NCBI GenBank assembly: GCA_035293405.1
Contig: DATDOE010000128.1
Coordinates: 54,637 to 118,636 of the forward strand
DNA: 64,000 nucleotides
Direction of reading: 5' to 3'
Source: Gp6-AA40 sp035293405
GTDB taxonomy: Bacteria > Acidobacteriota > Vicinamibacteria > Vicinamibacterales > UBA2999
Part shown: piece by piece, positions 7,831 to 15,976 of the stretch
Position numbering within the stretch: the first letter of the stretch is position 1
How the letters are laid out: every line of letters starts with the position of its first letter
Notes under the pieces: model-generated
What the model was told of the DNA's origin: nothing
Databases searched by the model: none
The model's input: the letters and a program-made list of their open reading frames with translations, nothing else
Translations under genes and position numbers: made by a program

Positions 7831-8918
7831 CACGTTACATGCCTATCCTAAAGGCGCGTGAGGGCGAATTCGGCGCCCTTGAGGCACTGCCAGAGGACAT
7901 CCGCAACACGCTGACGCCGCTTATCGAAATACCAAAGGTGCCACATGACTACGTTCGGGACCGCCCAACGAAGACGCTAGAGCAACATATCGCGGGCATC
8001 GGCGACAGGCTCCGCAAGTCATGGGGTGATCGTCCCGTCTACGTCCAGCTGCCGCGGCACACAGACGGGGCCTCCGAAACACTAAGCGACGGTTTGGCAG
8101 CCGTCGGAGGCGTTCTCCAAGATTGCGCTGGCCTTGGCGTCCGCGCCATTCCAGTACTGGTTACCTCAAACTCGACCCCGTATCTGACGGCAGTGCGTGA
8201 CTACAGCGCGAATTCCGATGAAGGTGTCTGTCTTCGTTTGCACGTGGGCGACTTTGACCAAGGAGATCCCGACTCGCCATCGCCGAAGTCCCGCATTGAT
8301 GCGTTGCTAGAACGCGTTGGAGCGACACACCACGATAGCGTCGACGTCGTTCTCGATCTTGGTGACCTTAGTCAAGATCTCAACATGGCGAGCATGGTGG
8401 CTCGAACGATGTTTGGTGAGCTTCCCTACCGAACCGCGTGGCGAAGCGTCGCGCTCGCCGCAGCCTCATTTCCTGAAAACCTGAGCGAGGTCGTCGGTGG
8501 AACAGAGCGCGTGATCAAGCGACATGAATGGGCATTGTGGAATCGGCTACGCCGCCGGGACGAATGGTCGCAGGTCGTGTTTGGTGACTATGCGATCGCT
8601 CACTCGAAGATCACTGAACTCGATCCTCGAACGATGCGCATGAGCGCCAGCATCCGCTACACAACTGACGCATCTTGGCTCGTTCTGAAGGGTAGGAACG
8701 TCCGGGAACACGGTTTCGATCAGTATTTCGATCTTTGCCGCCGCCTGATCGATAGATCGGAGTACAAGGGTCCTGGATTCAGCTGGGGCGATGAGTTCAT
8801 TTTCAAGTGCGCTCAGGGCCTTGGCGGGCCGGGGAACGCAACGACGTGGCGGAAGGTCGGGACGAATCACCACCTGACGTTAGTCGCACGGGCGATCGCG
8901 GCGGCCGCGGTCGTTTAG
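7827..8918 (+). CDS. Beta-family protein (phage T4 beta-protein-like), second gene of the trio
   Basis: A 363-residue member of the beta-protein family (PF14350-type), recognised from its start MTRYMPILKAREGEFGALEA followed by LTPLIEIPKVP and the later AGLGVRAIPVLVT and CLRLHVGDFD blocks. The family is predicted to adopt a TIM-barrel-like fold and is scattered in phages and genomic islands; its activity is not established. The length is full for the family. Coupled to the FRG gene by an ATGA overlap, it is probably a functional partner of it. The related sce7725 family is typically a neighbour of sce7726-type nucleases, and one such nuclease lies 1.3 kb downstream on the other strand. Confidence 0.8.
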   Translation: MTRYMPILKAREGEFGALEALPEDIRNTLTPLIEIPKVPHDYVRDRPTKTLEQHIAGIGDRLRKSWGDRPVYVQLPRHTDGASETLSDGLAAVGGVLQDCAGLGVRAIPVLVTSNSTPYLTAVRDYSANSDEGVCLRLHVGDFDQGDPDSPSPKSRIDALLERVGATHHDSVDVVLDLGDLSQDLNMASMVARTMFGELPYRTAWRSVALAAASFPENLSEVVGGTERVIKRHEWALWNRLRRRDEWSQVVFGDYAIAHSKITELDPRTMRMSASIRYTTDASWLVLKGRNVREHGFDQYFDLCRRLIDRSEYKGPGFSWGDEFIFKCAQGLGGPGNATTWRKVGTNHHLTLVARAIAAAAVV

Positions 8919-9003
8919 ATTAACGTGGCCATCAACGAGATCACTGATGTGCTCCACACGACCTTCGTAAGCGTAGTGGACAAGGACTGTTAGGAGAAAT
9001 GAT

Positions 9004-9840
9004 TTGACTGACAAATCATGCTTCGTGATCGCACCCATAGGAGCCCCAGACTCGGATACGCGGAAGCGGTCAGACGTGATCCTCAAGTATCTCATCAGGC
9101 CGGCGGTTGGCGCCTGTGGGTACAACGCGATGCGTGCCGACGAGATGCCCGAACCCGGGATGATTACGAGTCAAGTCATTCAGCGCATCCTCGACGATCC
9201 ATTGGTTGTTGCAGATCTCACCGAGCACAATGCAAACGTCTTCTACGAACTAGCCCTACGGCATGCGATCAGGAAGCCTCTGGTCCAACTCATTGCGAAG
9301 GGTGAACGTATTCCGTTTGATGTGGCCGGTATGCGGACGATTGCCGTGGATCACAGAGACATCGAAAGCGTGGAGGCAGCCAAAACTCAGATCGTCGACC
9401 AGATCAAGGCGATGGAACGGCCAGAAGCGACGGTTGATACACCGGTAACGATGTCCGTCGATATTCATACACTGCAGAGTAGCCACAAGCCCGTAGAACG
9501 TTCTCTCGCGGACATTTTGTCAGCGATCTCGGAGCTGCGGTCTGCGGTGTTCGCCATCGATCAGAGGCTGACTGAGGGCAGCAGCAATACAGTGCTTGAT
9601 CGTCTCGGCTCTGACGAGAACTTACTGCGCAATGTCTTAGTGCAACGCTCGATGCGCAGCATGGATGGAAAGAGGTTACGCGAGCTTTTCTTCAACGCGA
9701 GTCCATCAGCGAGGGGGATTTTCTTAGAAGATGAAGCCGTATTAGCTCGAATGTTTCCTGAAAGCGTAACAACAACCCCTGCGGAGAATCCGGCGAGGAC
9801 GGACGCAGACTCAAAGAAGGGCGCACTGGGTACGGAATAG
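9004..9840 (+). CDS. DRTase/TIR-like nucleotide-processing domain protein, third gene of the trio
   Basis: A 278-residue protein. Residues 5-120 show a nucleoside-2-deoxyribosyltransferase-like (TIR-like Rossmannoid) fold: CFVIAPIG at the first strand, SDVILKYLIRPAV, and ADLTEHNANVFYELALRHA at 70-88, where Glu82 sits at the position of the catalytic glutamate of DRTases. Residues 160-195 (SLADILSAISELRSAVFAID) look coiled-coil, and the tail is polar. Related domains act as NAD- or nucleotide-cleaving effectors or sensors in bacterial immunity, so an effector role is plausible but unproven. The start is TTG at 9004, preceded by AGGAGA at 8992-8997; an ATG at 8999 is in another frame and stops at once. 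It lies 85 bases after the beta gene. Confidence 0.75.
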   Translation: MTDKSCFVIAPIGAPDSDTRKRSDVILKYLIRPAVGACGYNAMRADEMPEPGMITSQVIQRILDDPLVVADLTEHNANVFYELALRHAIRKPLVQLIAKGERIPFDVAGMRTIAVDHRDIESVEAAKTQIVDQIKAMERPEATVDTPVTMSVDIHTLQSSHKPVERSLADILSAISELRSAVFAIDQRLTEGSSNTVLDRLGSDENLLRNVLVQRSMRSMDGKRLRELFFNASPSARGIFLEDEAVLARMFPESVTTTPAENPARTDADSKKGALGTE

Positions 9841-9941
9841 CAGCGGCAAGCGACGGAGTCGCTCAAAGCCGTCCGCGCCGTTCCTCCAAATACGCCTTGA
9901 ACACTGTGGTCGCAACTCTACTGCATGCGTTGCAGTTCCCG

Positions 9942-10051
9942 CGGCTCACGAAAGAGCAAATGGTCACTCTCCTTTGAGAGGCCGATGAGCGACCGGTACA
10001 GGAGGTCGCGAAGCGACAAGAGACAGGCGCAGACGATCTACGGGTGAGGTC
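9942..10051 (+). pseudogene. IS3-family transposase OrfA remnant
   Basis: One frame reads RLTKEQMVTLL, a stop, then EADERPVQEVAKR. A shift of frame then gives AQTIYG, another stop and GR. This matches the helix-turn-helix start of IS3-type OrfA proteins (EQIVxLLxEAE...V...HGIS.QTIYxWR). The rest of the insertion sequence is absent. It is a scar of transposition between the defence trio and the sce7726-type gene. Confidence 0.6.
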
Positions 10052-10174
10052 GCACTGTCGTGTTGCACCGTGTGCTTTATGGAACTAACGCGGCGTTCAC
10101 AAGCGCCACTCTAGAGATCTTCGCTAACACACGCGCGGCATTGACAGTCTCTCGATCACGCCGCGGCTCCTTAT

Positions 10175-10741
10175 TTAGGCGGGTAGCCAGCCGCTGCGCT
10201 TCTTGAGGGTCGACCGAACAGCAATCTGTAGGTCGGCCAACTCATAGGTATCTGCGAGTCGTGCCCACAGATATCGGCGCGGCTTCGAGCGGGCTCCATG
10301 GTCGGCGGCACGAGCAGCGAGGAGCGAAAGAGCCTCGTCGCGCCAGAGGAGTTCTGCGATAGCAATGGGCTCCGGGGCGGGATTCCGCTCTGACGGGCGG
10401 GCCACCGCGAGAACTGCGCCGTTCCGCTGGCTTCCGGTTATCGTCATGACACCCCACCATGGAGGAACGGTCGCCGCAGCCAGAGCGGCCTGTTCAGCCG
10501 TGGTGACGAGCCACGCACGATCGAGGATTCTGGAGTACACCGCTTGCTGGCGCGGAAGACGATCGAGCGTGTCCGACGGGCTCTTGATTTCGTAACCCGA
10601 CAGCTCGCCGTTGATGACGGCGACGTCGACGCGCACCTCGCCCCGACGGAGTCCCATCTCCTCGACGATGCGACTGTTGTCATGCGCATGAGCCGACCGA
10701 AGTTGCGCCAGCAGGGCCGATCGTACATCGCGGTCTCTCAT
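10175..10741 (-). CDS. sce7726-family protein (PD-(D/E)XK nuclease-like)
   Basis: A 188-residue protein recognised as sce7726-like from MRDRDVRSALLAQL, VRVDVAVINGELSGYEIKS and the following TLDRLPRQQAVYSRILDRAW. Asp39 with Glu51-x-Lys53 fits the D...(D/E)xK core of restriction-like nucleases. Such proteins commonly pair with sce7725/beta-type proteins in mobile regions, and a beta-family gene lies at 7827-8918. It is transcribed toward the trio. The role is inferred to be nucleic-acid cleavage in defence or anti-plasmid activity; no experimental function is known to me. No ribosome-binding site stands out. Confidence 0.75.
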   Translation of the reverse strand: MRDRDVRSALLAQLRSAHAHDNSRIVEEMGLRRGEVRVDVAVINGELSGYEIKSPSDTLDRLPRQQAVYSRILDRAWLVTTAEQAALAAATVPPWWGVMTITGSQRNGAVLAVARPSERNPAPEPIAIAELLWRDEALSLLAARAADHGARSKPRRYLWARLADTYELADLQIAVRSTLKKRSGWLPA

Positions 10742-10973
10742 CTCAGTGGATGGTATCGGACGACGTCGTGTTTTCGTGATCTCGTTTTTGGATGGAAACG
10801 ATCACCGTGCAGCATGGTCGTGGCCCGAACGGCCCGTCGACGACATGGACGGGCGCCGTGACGGGCAACGGGAATGGCAGGACCACAAATCGACTGAATC
10901 GGTAAGTACCAGGCTCGGGAGCAGGTTCGTTCGGCCCAGGTTGGCCCGTGATCACGTCAGCAGCGTGATCAAC
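10742..10973. other. Intergenic stretch without recognisable gene
   Basis: Between the sce7726-type gene and the hydrolase remnant no coding signal could be recognised on either strand. The promoter of the minus-strand sce7726-type gene should lie at its left end. Confidence 0.4.
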
Positions 10974-11245
10974 AGATAGCGCTGGTGGCTGAGCCTGGCT
11001 GGAGGTGACCCACAATACGACGCGCTGGAACAGCAACTGGCCGAAGGCTCGGTCATCGCTGTGCCGACGATCACTCTCGATGGCGATCCCGATGGCGTTG
11101 CGTCAGCCTCGAATGGAACCTGCTATGCCAGGAAGTTCTCCGGCGGACGCACCACCGGATCATCAAGGGCATCGGTTACAACCTCCCACAGGAAGCGCCG
11201 AAGGCCTTCGCTGAAGCAGTCGTCGAGGTTGATGGTTATCAGGCG
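10974..11245 (+). pseudogene. C-terminal fragment of an alpha/beta hydrolase, frameshifted
   Basis: The plus strand reads VINR, a stop, then RWWLSLAGGDPQYDALE and AVPTITLDGDPDGVASASNG, typical of the lid end and Asp-containing segment of alpha/beta hydrolases. After FSGGRT the frame shifts and continues as RIIKGIGYNLPQEAPKAFAE, where an ordinary hydrolase would have the catalytic His in GxGHNLPQEAP; here that residue is Tyr. With an internal stop, a frameshift and no N-terminal two thirds, the gene is dead. It is the second hydrolase scar flanking the island. Confidence 0.65.
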
Positions 11246-11260
11246 TCTTCAACGCGAGGC

Positions 11261-11455
11261 TACTTCTGCCGCGCGGGATCCTGATAGGTCCGCCAGACGC
11301 GAGAGGCATTCTTGTCTCTGCATCGGTGCTGACCGCTCCGCGATTCGCAATACTGCCAGCGTCCGGTCTCGGGCTCGAGAATCAGCTCCGAGCCCTTGTC
11401 GTCGAGCGCCCACGTAGACGGACTGCTGACCGTCGCGCGTTCGGTTGCCGCGCAC
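11261..11455 (-). pseudogene. Orphan C-terminal coding fragment, family unknown
   Basis: A minus-strand frame of about 64 codons without a start ends at TAG (11261-11263). It has a natural-looking composition, including ELILEPETGRWQYCESRSG and RVWRTYQDPARQK. It has the codon pattern of a real gene end, but no ATG/GTG start and no recognised family. It is probably the surviving tail of a deleted gene. Confidence 0.35.
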
Positions 11456-11493
11456 TAGCGCGCTTTCTGGATCGGTGTAGCGCGCATCCCTGG

Positions 11494-11611
11494 GCCTTGG
11501 TCCTTGGTTCCTGGTTCGTGGTCCGTCCTGTCGTCCGGGGTCCTCGGTCCACGGAGGACGAAAGGACGAAGGACCAAGGACGGACTCGGCGCCAAGGACC
11601 ACGAACAAAGG
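11494..11611. repeat. GGACCAAGG-type inverted repeat cluster
   Basis: A pyrimidine-rich stretch (CCTTGGTCCTTGG at 11495-11507) is followed by purine-rich complements: AAGGACCAAGG at 11569-11579, and GGACCACGAAC at 11597-11607, which pairs with GTTCGTGGTCC at 11514-11524. The pairs cross rather than nest, so this is not one hairpin but a family of short complementary units. Such GGACCAAGG strings recur in intergenic DNA of acidobacterial-type genomes. Confidence 0.6.
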
Positions 11612-11872
11612 ACGCGGCTACACAGAAACGAAAGCCGCACTCTTTCACCGTGAGAGCACGAGCCGGTCGGTCACGCCGTAGCTGGCGAAGGTCGTCACAC
11701 TCCGGCGCCTCTTGTCATCTGTGACGACGACTTCACGTGCGTCACGAGCTCAGGGAGGGCTCCTGGGGAAAGAGGGGCTCGCACGATGCCGGTTGATAGA
11801 GCGCTGTGCGGCTTGCGCTCTTCTTCTCTCTTTTCTTGCGGCGCGATACCGGCCGGGAGTACGAACGACGTC

Positions 11873-13525
11873 CTAGATCGATCCGCGCCTGGCCAATCGC
11901 GCGATGTGTTCCCCGGCGCGGAATGCGAGCGCTTGAATCGTCATCGTCGGCTGGCCGCGGCCCGAGGTCACCAGGCTGCTGCCGTCGCAGATGAAGAGAT
12001 TCGGGACGTCGTGGCTGCGGTGATACCTGTCGACCACCGATGTCGCCGGGTCGTTGCCCATGCGGCATGTGCCAAGGAGGTGCATCGAGGACGTCTGCTC
12101 GGTCACCGGCGCTTTCGTGACCCTCAGGGCACCCGCCGCCTCGAGGATTTCAGCGCCGCGATCCTGCAGGAACCGCGCATTCGCGAGGTCGTCTGGATGA
12201 TCTTTGTAGGTGACGCGAATCGCCGGCAGGCCCCACGCGTCTCTCACGTCCGGATCGAGCGTGATGCTGTTCGACTCGACGGCGAGCGAGGTGCCGTGAC
12301 ACGCCACCTGCATGCTCCGGGGGAATTCTTTCAAGCGTGCCTTGTAGGCACTGCCCCACGACGGACCCTCGGTCGCGGTGCGAATCGCCCACGTCGTCGG
12401 CTGCGGTCCGATCCGCGCATCGAGTCCTCCACCGCCGTAGTGGCCGCGCTTCGGATCGGAATCGTAGAAATCGTGCACGATGCGTGCGACCTGCACGCTC
12501 TTGTATTCATTCAACTCGTGCTCGAAGACGCCGAGTGCCCGGGCCGTGTAGTTGAACATCAGATACTTGCCGACGAGTCCACTCGAGTTCGCGAGACCGT
12601 GGGGATACTGTGCGCTCGCCGACATCAGCAGAAGCCGTGGCGTCTCGGCTCCGTTGGCGCACACGATAACGGCACGCGCGCGTTGACAACGCTCGCGCCG
12701 ATCGCGACCGATGAACGTCACACCTGTCGCGCGCCCCTGCGAGTTCGTGCCGACGCGCACGACGTAGCTGTCGGGCCGGACCTCGCAGCGGCCGGTCGCC
12801 TCCGCTTCCGGGATGACCGTCGTCAGGGTCGACGCCTTCGACTTCACCTCGCACGCGAAGCCGTGACAGAAGCCGCAATGGACGCAGGCCGGCCGGCCGC
12901 GAAACAGTTGCGAGTTGATCGCCATCGGTGCTGGAAACGGCTGCAGGCCGAGTTTGCGCGCACCGCGTTCCAGGAGCACACCGGACGACTTCACCGGAAG
13001 CGGCGGCATCGGATAGGGCCTGGTGCGCGGCGGCTCGAACGGGCTGGCTCCGGCGAGTCCCGACACGCCAATCTCCCACTCGACCTTGGTGTAATACGGC
13101 TCGAGATCGGCGTAGGTGATCGGCCAGTCGGCGAAGCCGGTGCCCGGAATCGCGCCGAGCACGCTGCGCTCGATGAAATCGATCTCGTGAAAGCGCCAGA
13201 AGTTTGCCGTGTAGTGCAGGCTCCCGCCACCCACCGCACGTCCGTACCAGAGCGGGGGCTTGAATGGCTGGAGGTCCGCCTTCTTCGCCGGGTCACTGCG
13301 AAACGTCTGCGGATTTCTGACCGCATCGTTGGTGATGCCGCCGAGGTACCAGTCCTTGAGCTCGTCGTGCTTGAAACTCTCCGGCGAGAACCTCGGCCCC
13401 TGTTCCAGCAGCACCACCGAAAGTCCTGCTTGCGCCAACTCTCGGGCAATGACTCCGCTCGACGCGCCCGAACCGACGATCACGAAGTCGACCGCCTCGG
13501 AATCCCGGTATGTCCGTTGGCTCAT
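11873..13525 (-). CDS. GMC-family FAD-dependent dehydrogenase, large subunit
   Basis: A 550-residue GMC oxidoreductase of the gluconate/sorbitol 2-dehydrogenase large-subunit type. The FAD-binding motif is VIVGSGASSGVIA near the N terminus. The C-terminal block LFICDGSSLVTSGRGQPTMT includes the family's terminal FAD motif, and HCGFCHGFACEVK is a cysteine-rich segment. Start ATG at 13525 is chosen because it overlaps the stop of the upstream subunit-3 gene by four bases (ATGA); the longer frame upstream has no coding character. It oxidises a sugar or alcohol in the periplasm together with the small subunit. No cytochrome subunit is next to it, so the electron acceptor is unknown. Confidence 0.88.
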   Translation of the reverse strand: MSQRTYRDSEAVDFVIVGSGASSGVIARELAQAGLSVVLLEQGPRFSPESFKHDELKDWYLGGITNDAVRNPQTFRSDPAKKADLQPFKPPLWYGRAVGGGSLHYTANFWRFHEIDFIERSVLGAIPGTGFADWPITYADLEPYYTKVEWEIGVSGLAGASPFEPPRTRPYPMPPLPVKSSGVLLERGARKLGLQPFPAPMAINSQLFRGRPACVHCGFCHGFACEVKSKASTLTTVIPEAEATGRCEVRPDSYVVRVGTNSQGRATGVTFIGRDRRERCQRARAVIVCANGAETPRLLLMSASAQYPHGLANSSGLVGKYLMFNYTARALGVFEHELNEYKSVQVARIVHDFYDSDPKRGHYGGGGLDARIGPQPTTWAIRTATEGPSWGSAYKARLKEFPRSMQVACHGTSLAVESNSITLDPDVRDAWGLPAIRVTYKDHPDDLANARFLQDRGAEILEAAGALRVTKAPVTEQTSSMHLLGTCRMGNDPATSVVDRYHRSHDVPNLFICDGSSLVTSGRGQPTMTIQALAFRAGEHIARLARRGSI

Positions 13526-14130
13526 GGCCTCTTCGCCCGATCGATGACGAAGCCCGGATAGCCGCGGTCGTAATAGCCGAACGGCGGCTGAAAGAAATGC
13601 CGGTCTTCGAACCCGATGAGCTTCCAACCGACACCGTCCCGATTGCCGCCATAGGCGGGCAGCGAAAGCATGCCCAGGAGCGTGAGCAGCCGCGTCGTCT
13701 CGAAGAACGGCGTGTGGTCGACTGCCCTGAGGTACTCAACCTGCTGCGCGGACGAGAGCGACGCAAACGATGCGACGCCCGGATGCTGCTCCCGACACGC
13801 CGCCTGAAACGCTGCGAGCTGCGCGCGATAGTCGCTGGCGAGTTGCGAGAGAGACGTCGCCAGTGCCCGGTCGATGAAATACACGACGCCGGCCTCGCGG
13901 GCGCCGGGCGTGTCGTCTGTCGGAACGATCTGCGCGGCGACGGCTTCAATGTCCCCCGCTTCCGCGGCGCTGAGAAACGACATCCGTGGCTCGCCCGCTA
14001 ATTGAGCGGCGGCGTGCGATCCGTGCGCCGCCGGCGCGATCTCGGTCCACGCCCATGGCAGAGCTGTGACGCCGACGGTGGCAACCATGGCCTGCAGAAG
14101 CGATCTGCGCGAGAGCTCGTTACTGTCCAC
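13522..14130 (-). CDS. Gluconate 2-dehydrogenase subunit 3-like protein with Tat signal
   Basis: A 202-residue small subunit of a GMC-type periplasmic dehydrogenase. It begins with a twin-arginine signal (NELSRRSLLQAMVATVGVTA), so it is exported folded and probably carries the signal-less FAD subunit with it. Family-typical features are the segment EAVAAQIVPTDDTPGAREAG and the HHFFQPPFGYYDRGYPGF-like end (read here as RHFFQPPFGYYDRG). The stop overlaps the start of the large subunit, giving translational coupling. The length matches the family. Confidence 0.88.
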   Translation of the reverse strand: MDSNELSRRSLLQAMVATVGVTALPWAWTEIAPAAHGSHAAAQLAGEPRMSFLSAAEAGDIEAVAAQIVPTDDTPGAREAGVVYFIDRALATSLSQLASDYRAQLAAFQAACREQHPGVASFASLSSAQQVEYLRAVDHTPFFETTRLLTLLGMLSLPAYGGNRDGVGWKLIGFEDRHFFQPPFGYYDRGYPGFVIDRAKRP

Positions 14131-14290
14131 GCCGTGTCCTCATCGTCATAGGACGCGGTGGACGAATTCCTTTCTGCGTCAGTCGCCTCGCGTTCGGAGC
14201 TTCAGCGTCCTGCCGGCGTCGATGTTGCATTGCCCGAGCGGTCACGCATTCCCGCACGGTGCGTCCGTGTGTTCAAGCAACGCCTTTTGA

Positions 14291-14962
14291 TTGGAAAGCA
14301 TCACGTTGGCCCGACTATTCACAGAGAGCCGTCTGCCCGCCAGCCGACAGGAAGCCTTTCGAGAAAAACCAGTCCTTACGCAATTCGCATTTGGGCGGTT
14401 GCTCGAGTGGTTGGACGACGGTGTCGACTCCCACGGCGAGCGGTACCTCGAGATGCGCCGCCGGCTGGTCTCGTACTTCGATCGCCGGAATCGCCCGGAT
14501 GCGGATGAGCTCGTGGACGACACCTTCAATCGCATCGCCCGCACGTTGGAGCAGAGCGGCGCGATCGCCACGACGCCGCCGGCCCGCTACTGCTACGTCG
14601 TCGCGAGGTTCGTCCTGCTGGAGAACCTCAGGCGTGACCGCAGGCTTCTGCCCTACGACGAAGCGCGCGACGCCGGCGTCGGACCCCGCCACATCGGGCT
14701 CGTCGACCCCAGCGAGCGCGTCGCGATTCAGGCGCAACGTCTCGACTGTCTCGACCGCTGCCTGGAAGAGCTGCGGCCCGACCAGCGCGACCTGGCCATT
14801 CAGTACTACCGCGATGCGCGGCGGCAGCGCATCGAACGCCGCCGCGATCTGGCCACGCGATTGGGCATCACCATGAACGCCCTCGCCATTCGCGCCTGCC
14901 GACTTCGCGACGCGCTCATGACCTGCGTGGAGGCTTGTCGCGACGAGCCACGAAAGATGTGA
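14291..14962 (+). CDS. ECF-like RNA polymerase sigma factor of the CHAT operon
   Basis: A 223-residue sigma-70-like factor. The region-2 equivalent spans RRRLVSYFDRRNRPDADELVDDTFNRIA (about residues 58-85), and the region-4 equivalent is ECLEEL-like (CLEELRPDQRDLAIQYY) with RRRDLATRLGITMNALAIRA as the DNA-binding helix-turn-helix. It is divergent from classical ECF factors. The start is uncertain: TTG at 14291 or TTG at 14306. It is followed at 64 bases by a membrane-anchored protein and then by a TPR-CHAT protein, all on the same strand. The three probably form a signalling operon in which the sigma factor responds to events sensed through the other two. Confidence 0.75.
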   Translation: MESITLARLFTESRLPASRQEAFREKPVLTQFAFGRLLEWLDDGVDSHGERYLEMRRRLVSYFDRRNRPDADELVDDTFNRIARTLEQSGAIATTPPARYCYVVARFVLLENLRRDRRLLPYDEARDAGVGPRHIGLVDPSERVAIQAQRLDCLDRCLEELRPDQRDLAIQYYRDARRQRIERRRDLATRLGITMNALAIRACRLRDALMTCVEACRDEPRKM

Positions 14963-15025
14963 GGCCACGAAAGATTTCACCGCGTCGCGTCCTATCGAGA
15001 GAGGCCCGCACGCTCAGGATCAGAC

Positions 15026-15952
15026 ATGTCCGTGGCAGATGACTCAGGACCGACAAACGACCGGCAGCTCGCACGGTACCTGTTGGGACTTCTTCCGCAT
15101 GACAAGACCGAATGGCTCGACGAGGCGAGCATCGTCGATGACGAGGTCGCGTTGCGGCTTCGCGTCCCCGAACACGACCTCGTCGACGCGTACGTGACCG
15201 GCACGCTCGCCGGAGACATGCTGGAGCCGTTCGAATCACGCTACCTCGCGTCGCTGCGTCGCCGGCAGCACGTGGGGTTCGCGCGACGCTTCCTCCGCGC
15301 CGTCGATCGCGTGGCCCATGCCAACACCGAGAACCGCAGTAGCCAGATGGCGCCTCGAACAAGGCTGTCGCCACGGTGGATCGCTGCCGCCGCGCTGCTC
15401 CTCGTCGCGTCTGGAACGCTGCTGTTTCAGGCCGTGCGGCTGCAGACCGGGCTGGACGTTGCCCGGACGGAGCGTATCGTGTTGGACAGTCGCGCGCGCG
15501 CGCTGGAGCAGCAGCTCACCGAACAGCAGGCGACCAATGCCGCGGTGACCCGCGAACTCGAGCGCGTTCGCGAGTCGGCGGCCGCAGCCGCCCCTCGATC
15601 GGCGCGGGACACGCAGACGATCGCGCTCGTCCTCCAACCGCAGACCCGGGCCGTCGGTCCCGTTGCCACGCTTGCCATCCCGCCGGGCGTCGACCGCCTT
15701 GCATTCGCGCTGCGATTGGAATCGAACGATCTTCCACGATACCGGGTCGTCCTGAAGGATCCGGCCTCCGATCGGCCAGTGTGGACCAGTGACCCAATCG
15801 AGGCCACCATGCCTGGTGAGATGCCGACGGTTGCAGTCGTCATCCCCACCCGCCTGCTCAAGCCTCAGCACTATTCGCTTGTACTCAGCGGGGCAAGCGG
15901 AAGCGGTGGAGACGTGGTCGGGAGCTACACGTTCCAAATCGTGCGCCGGTAG
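15026..15952 (+). CDS. Membrane-anchored anti-sigma-like protein
   Basis: A 308-residue protein with a cytoplasmic N-terminal region (residues 1-115, including YLLGLLPHDKTEWLDE and the EHDLVDAYVTGTL segment common in anti-sigma-like partners), one transmembrane helix (about 118-136), a coiled coil (about 140-190) and a C-terminal beta-rich extracytoplasmic domain (about 200-308). The position between the sigma factor and the CHAT gene supports an anti-sigma or sensor role. No zinc-finger HxxxCxxC is present, so it is not a ZAS-type anti-sigma. Function is inferred from architecture and context only. Confidence 0.65.
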   Translation: MSVADDSGPTNDRQLARYLLGLLPHDKTEWLDEASIVDDEVALRLRVPEHDLVDAYVTGTLAGDMLEPFESRYLASLRRRQHVGFARRFLRAVDRVAHANTENRSSQMAPRTRLSPRWIAAAALLLVASGTLLFQAVRLQTGLDVARTERIVLDSRARALEQQLTEQQATNAAVTRELERVRESAAAAAPRSARDTQTIALVLQPQTRAVGPVATLAIPPGVDRLAFALRLESNDLPRYRVVLKDPASDRPVWTSDPIEATMPGEMPTVAVVIPTRLLKPQHYSLVLSGASGSGGDVVGSYTFQIVRR

Positions 15953-15976
15953 CGCGCCATCTGAGCCCCGCGAGAC

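Noticed and set aside
11786..13561. 591-codon plus-strand open frame opposite the GMC dehydrogenase
   Set aside because: The minus-strand frame has FAD and GMC motifs; the plus-strand one has none and is a GC-rich shadow. The same applies to the plus-strand frames at 2165-3118, 39850-41610, 53015-54340 and 55268-56785.
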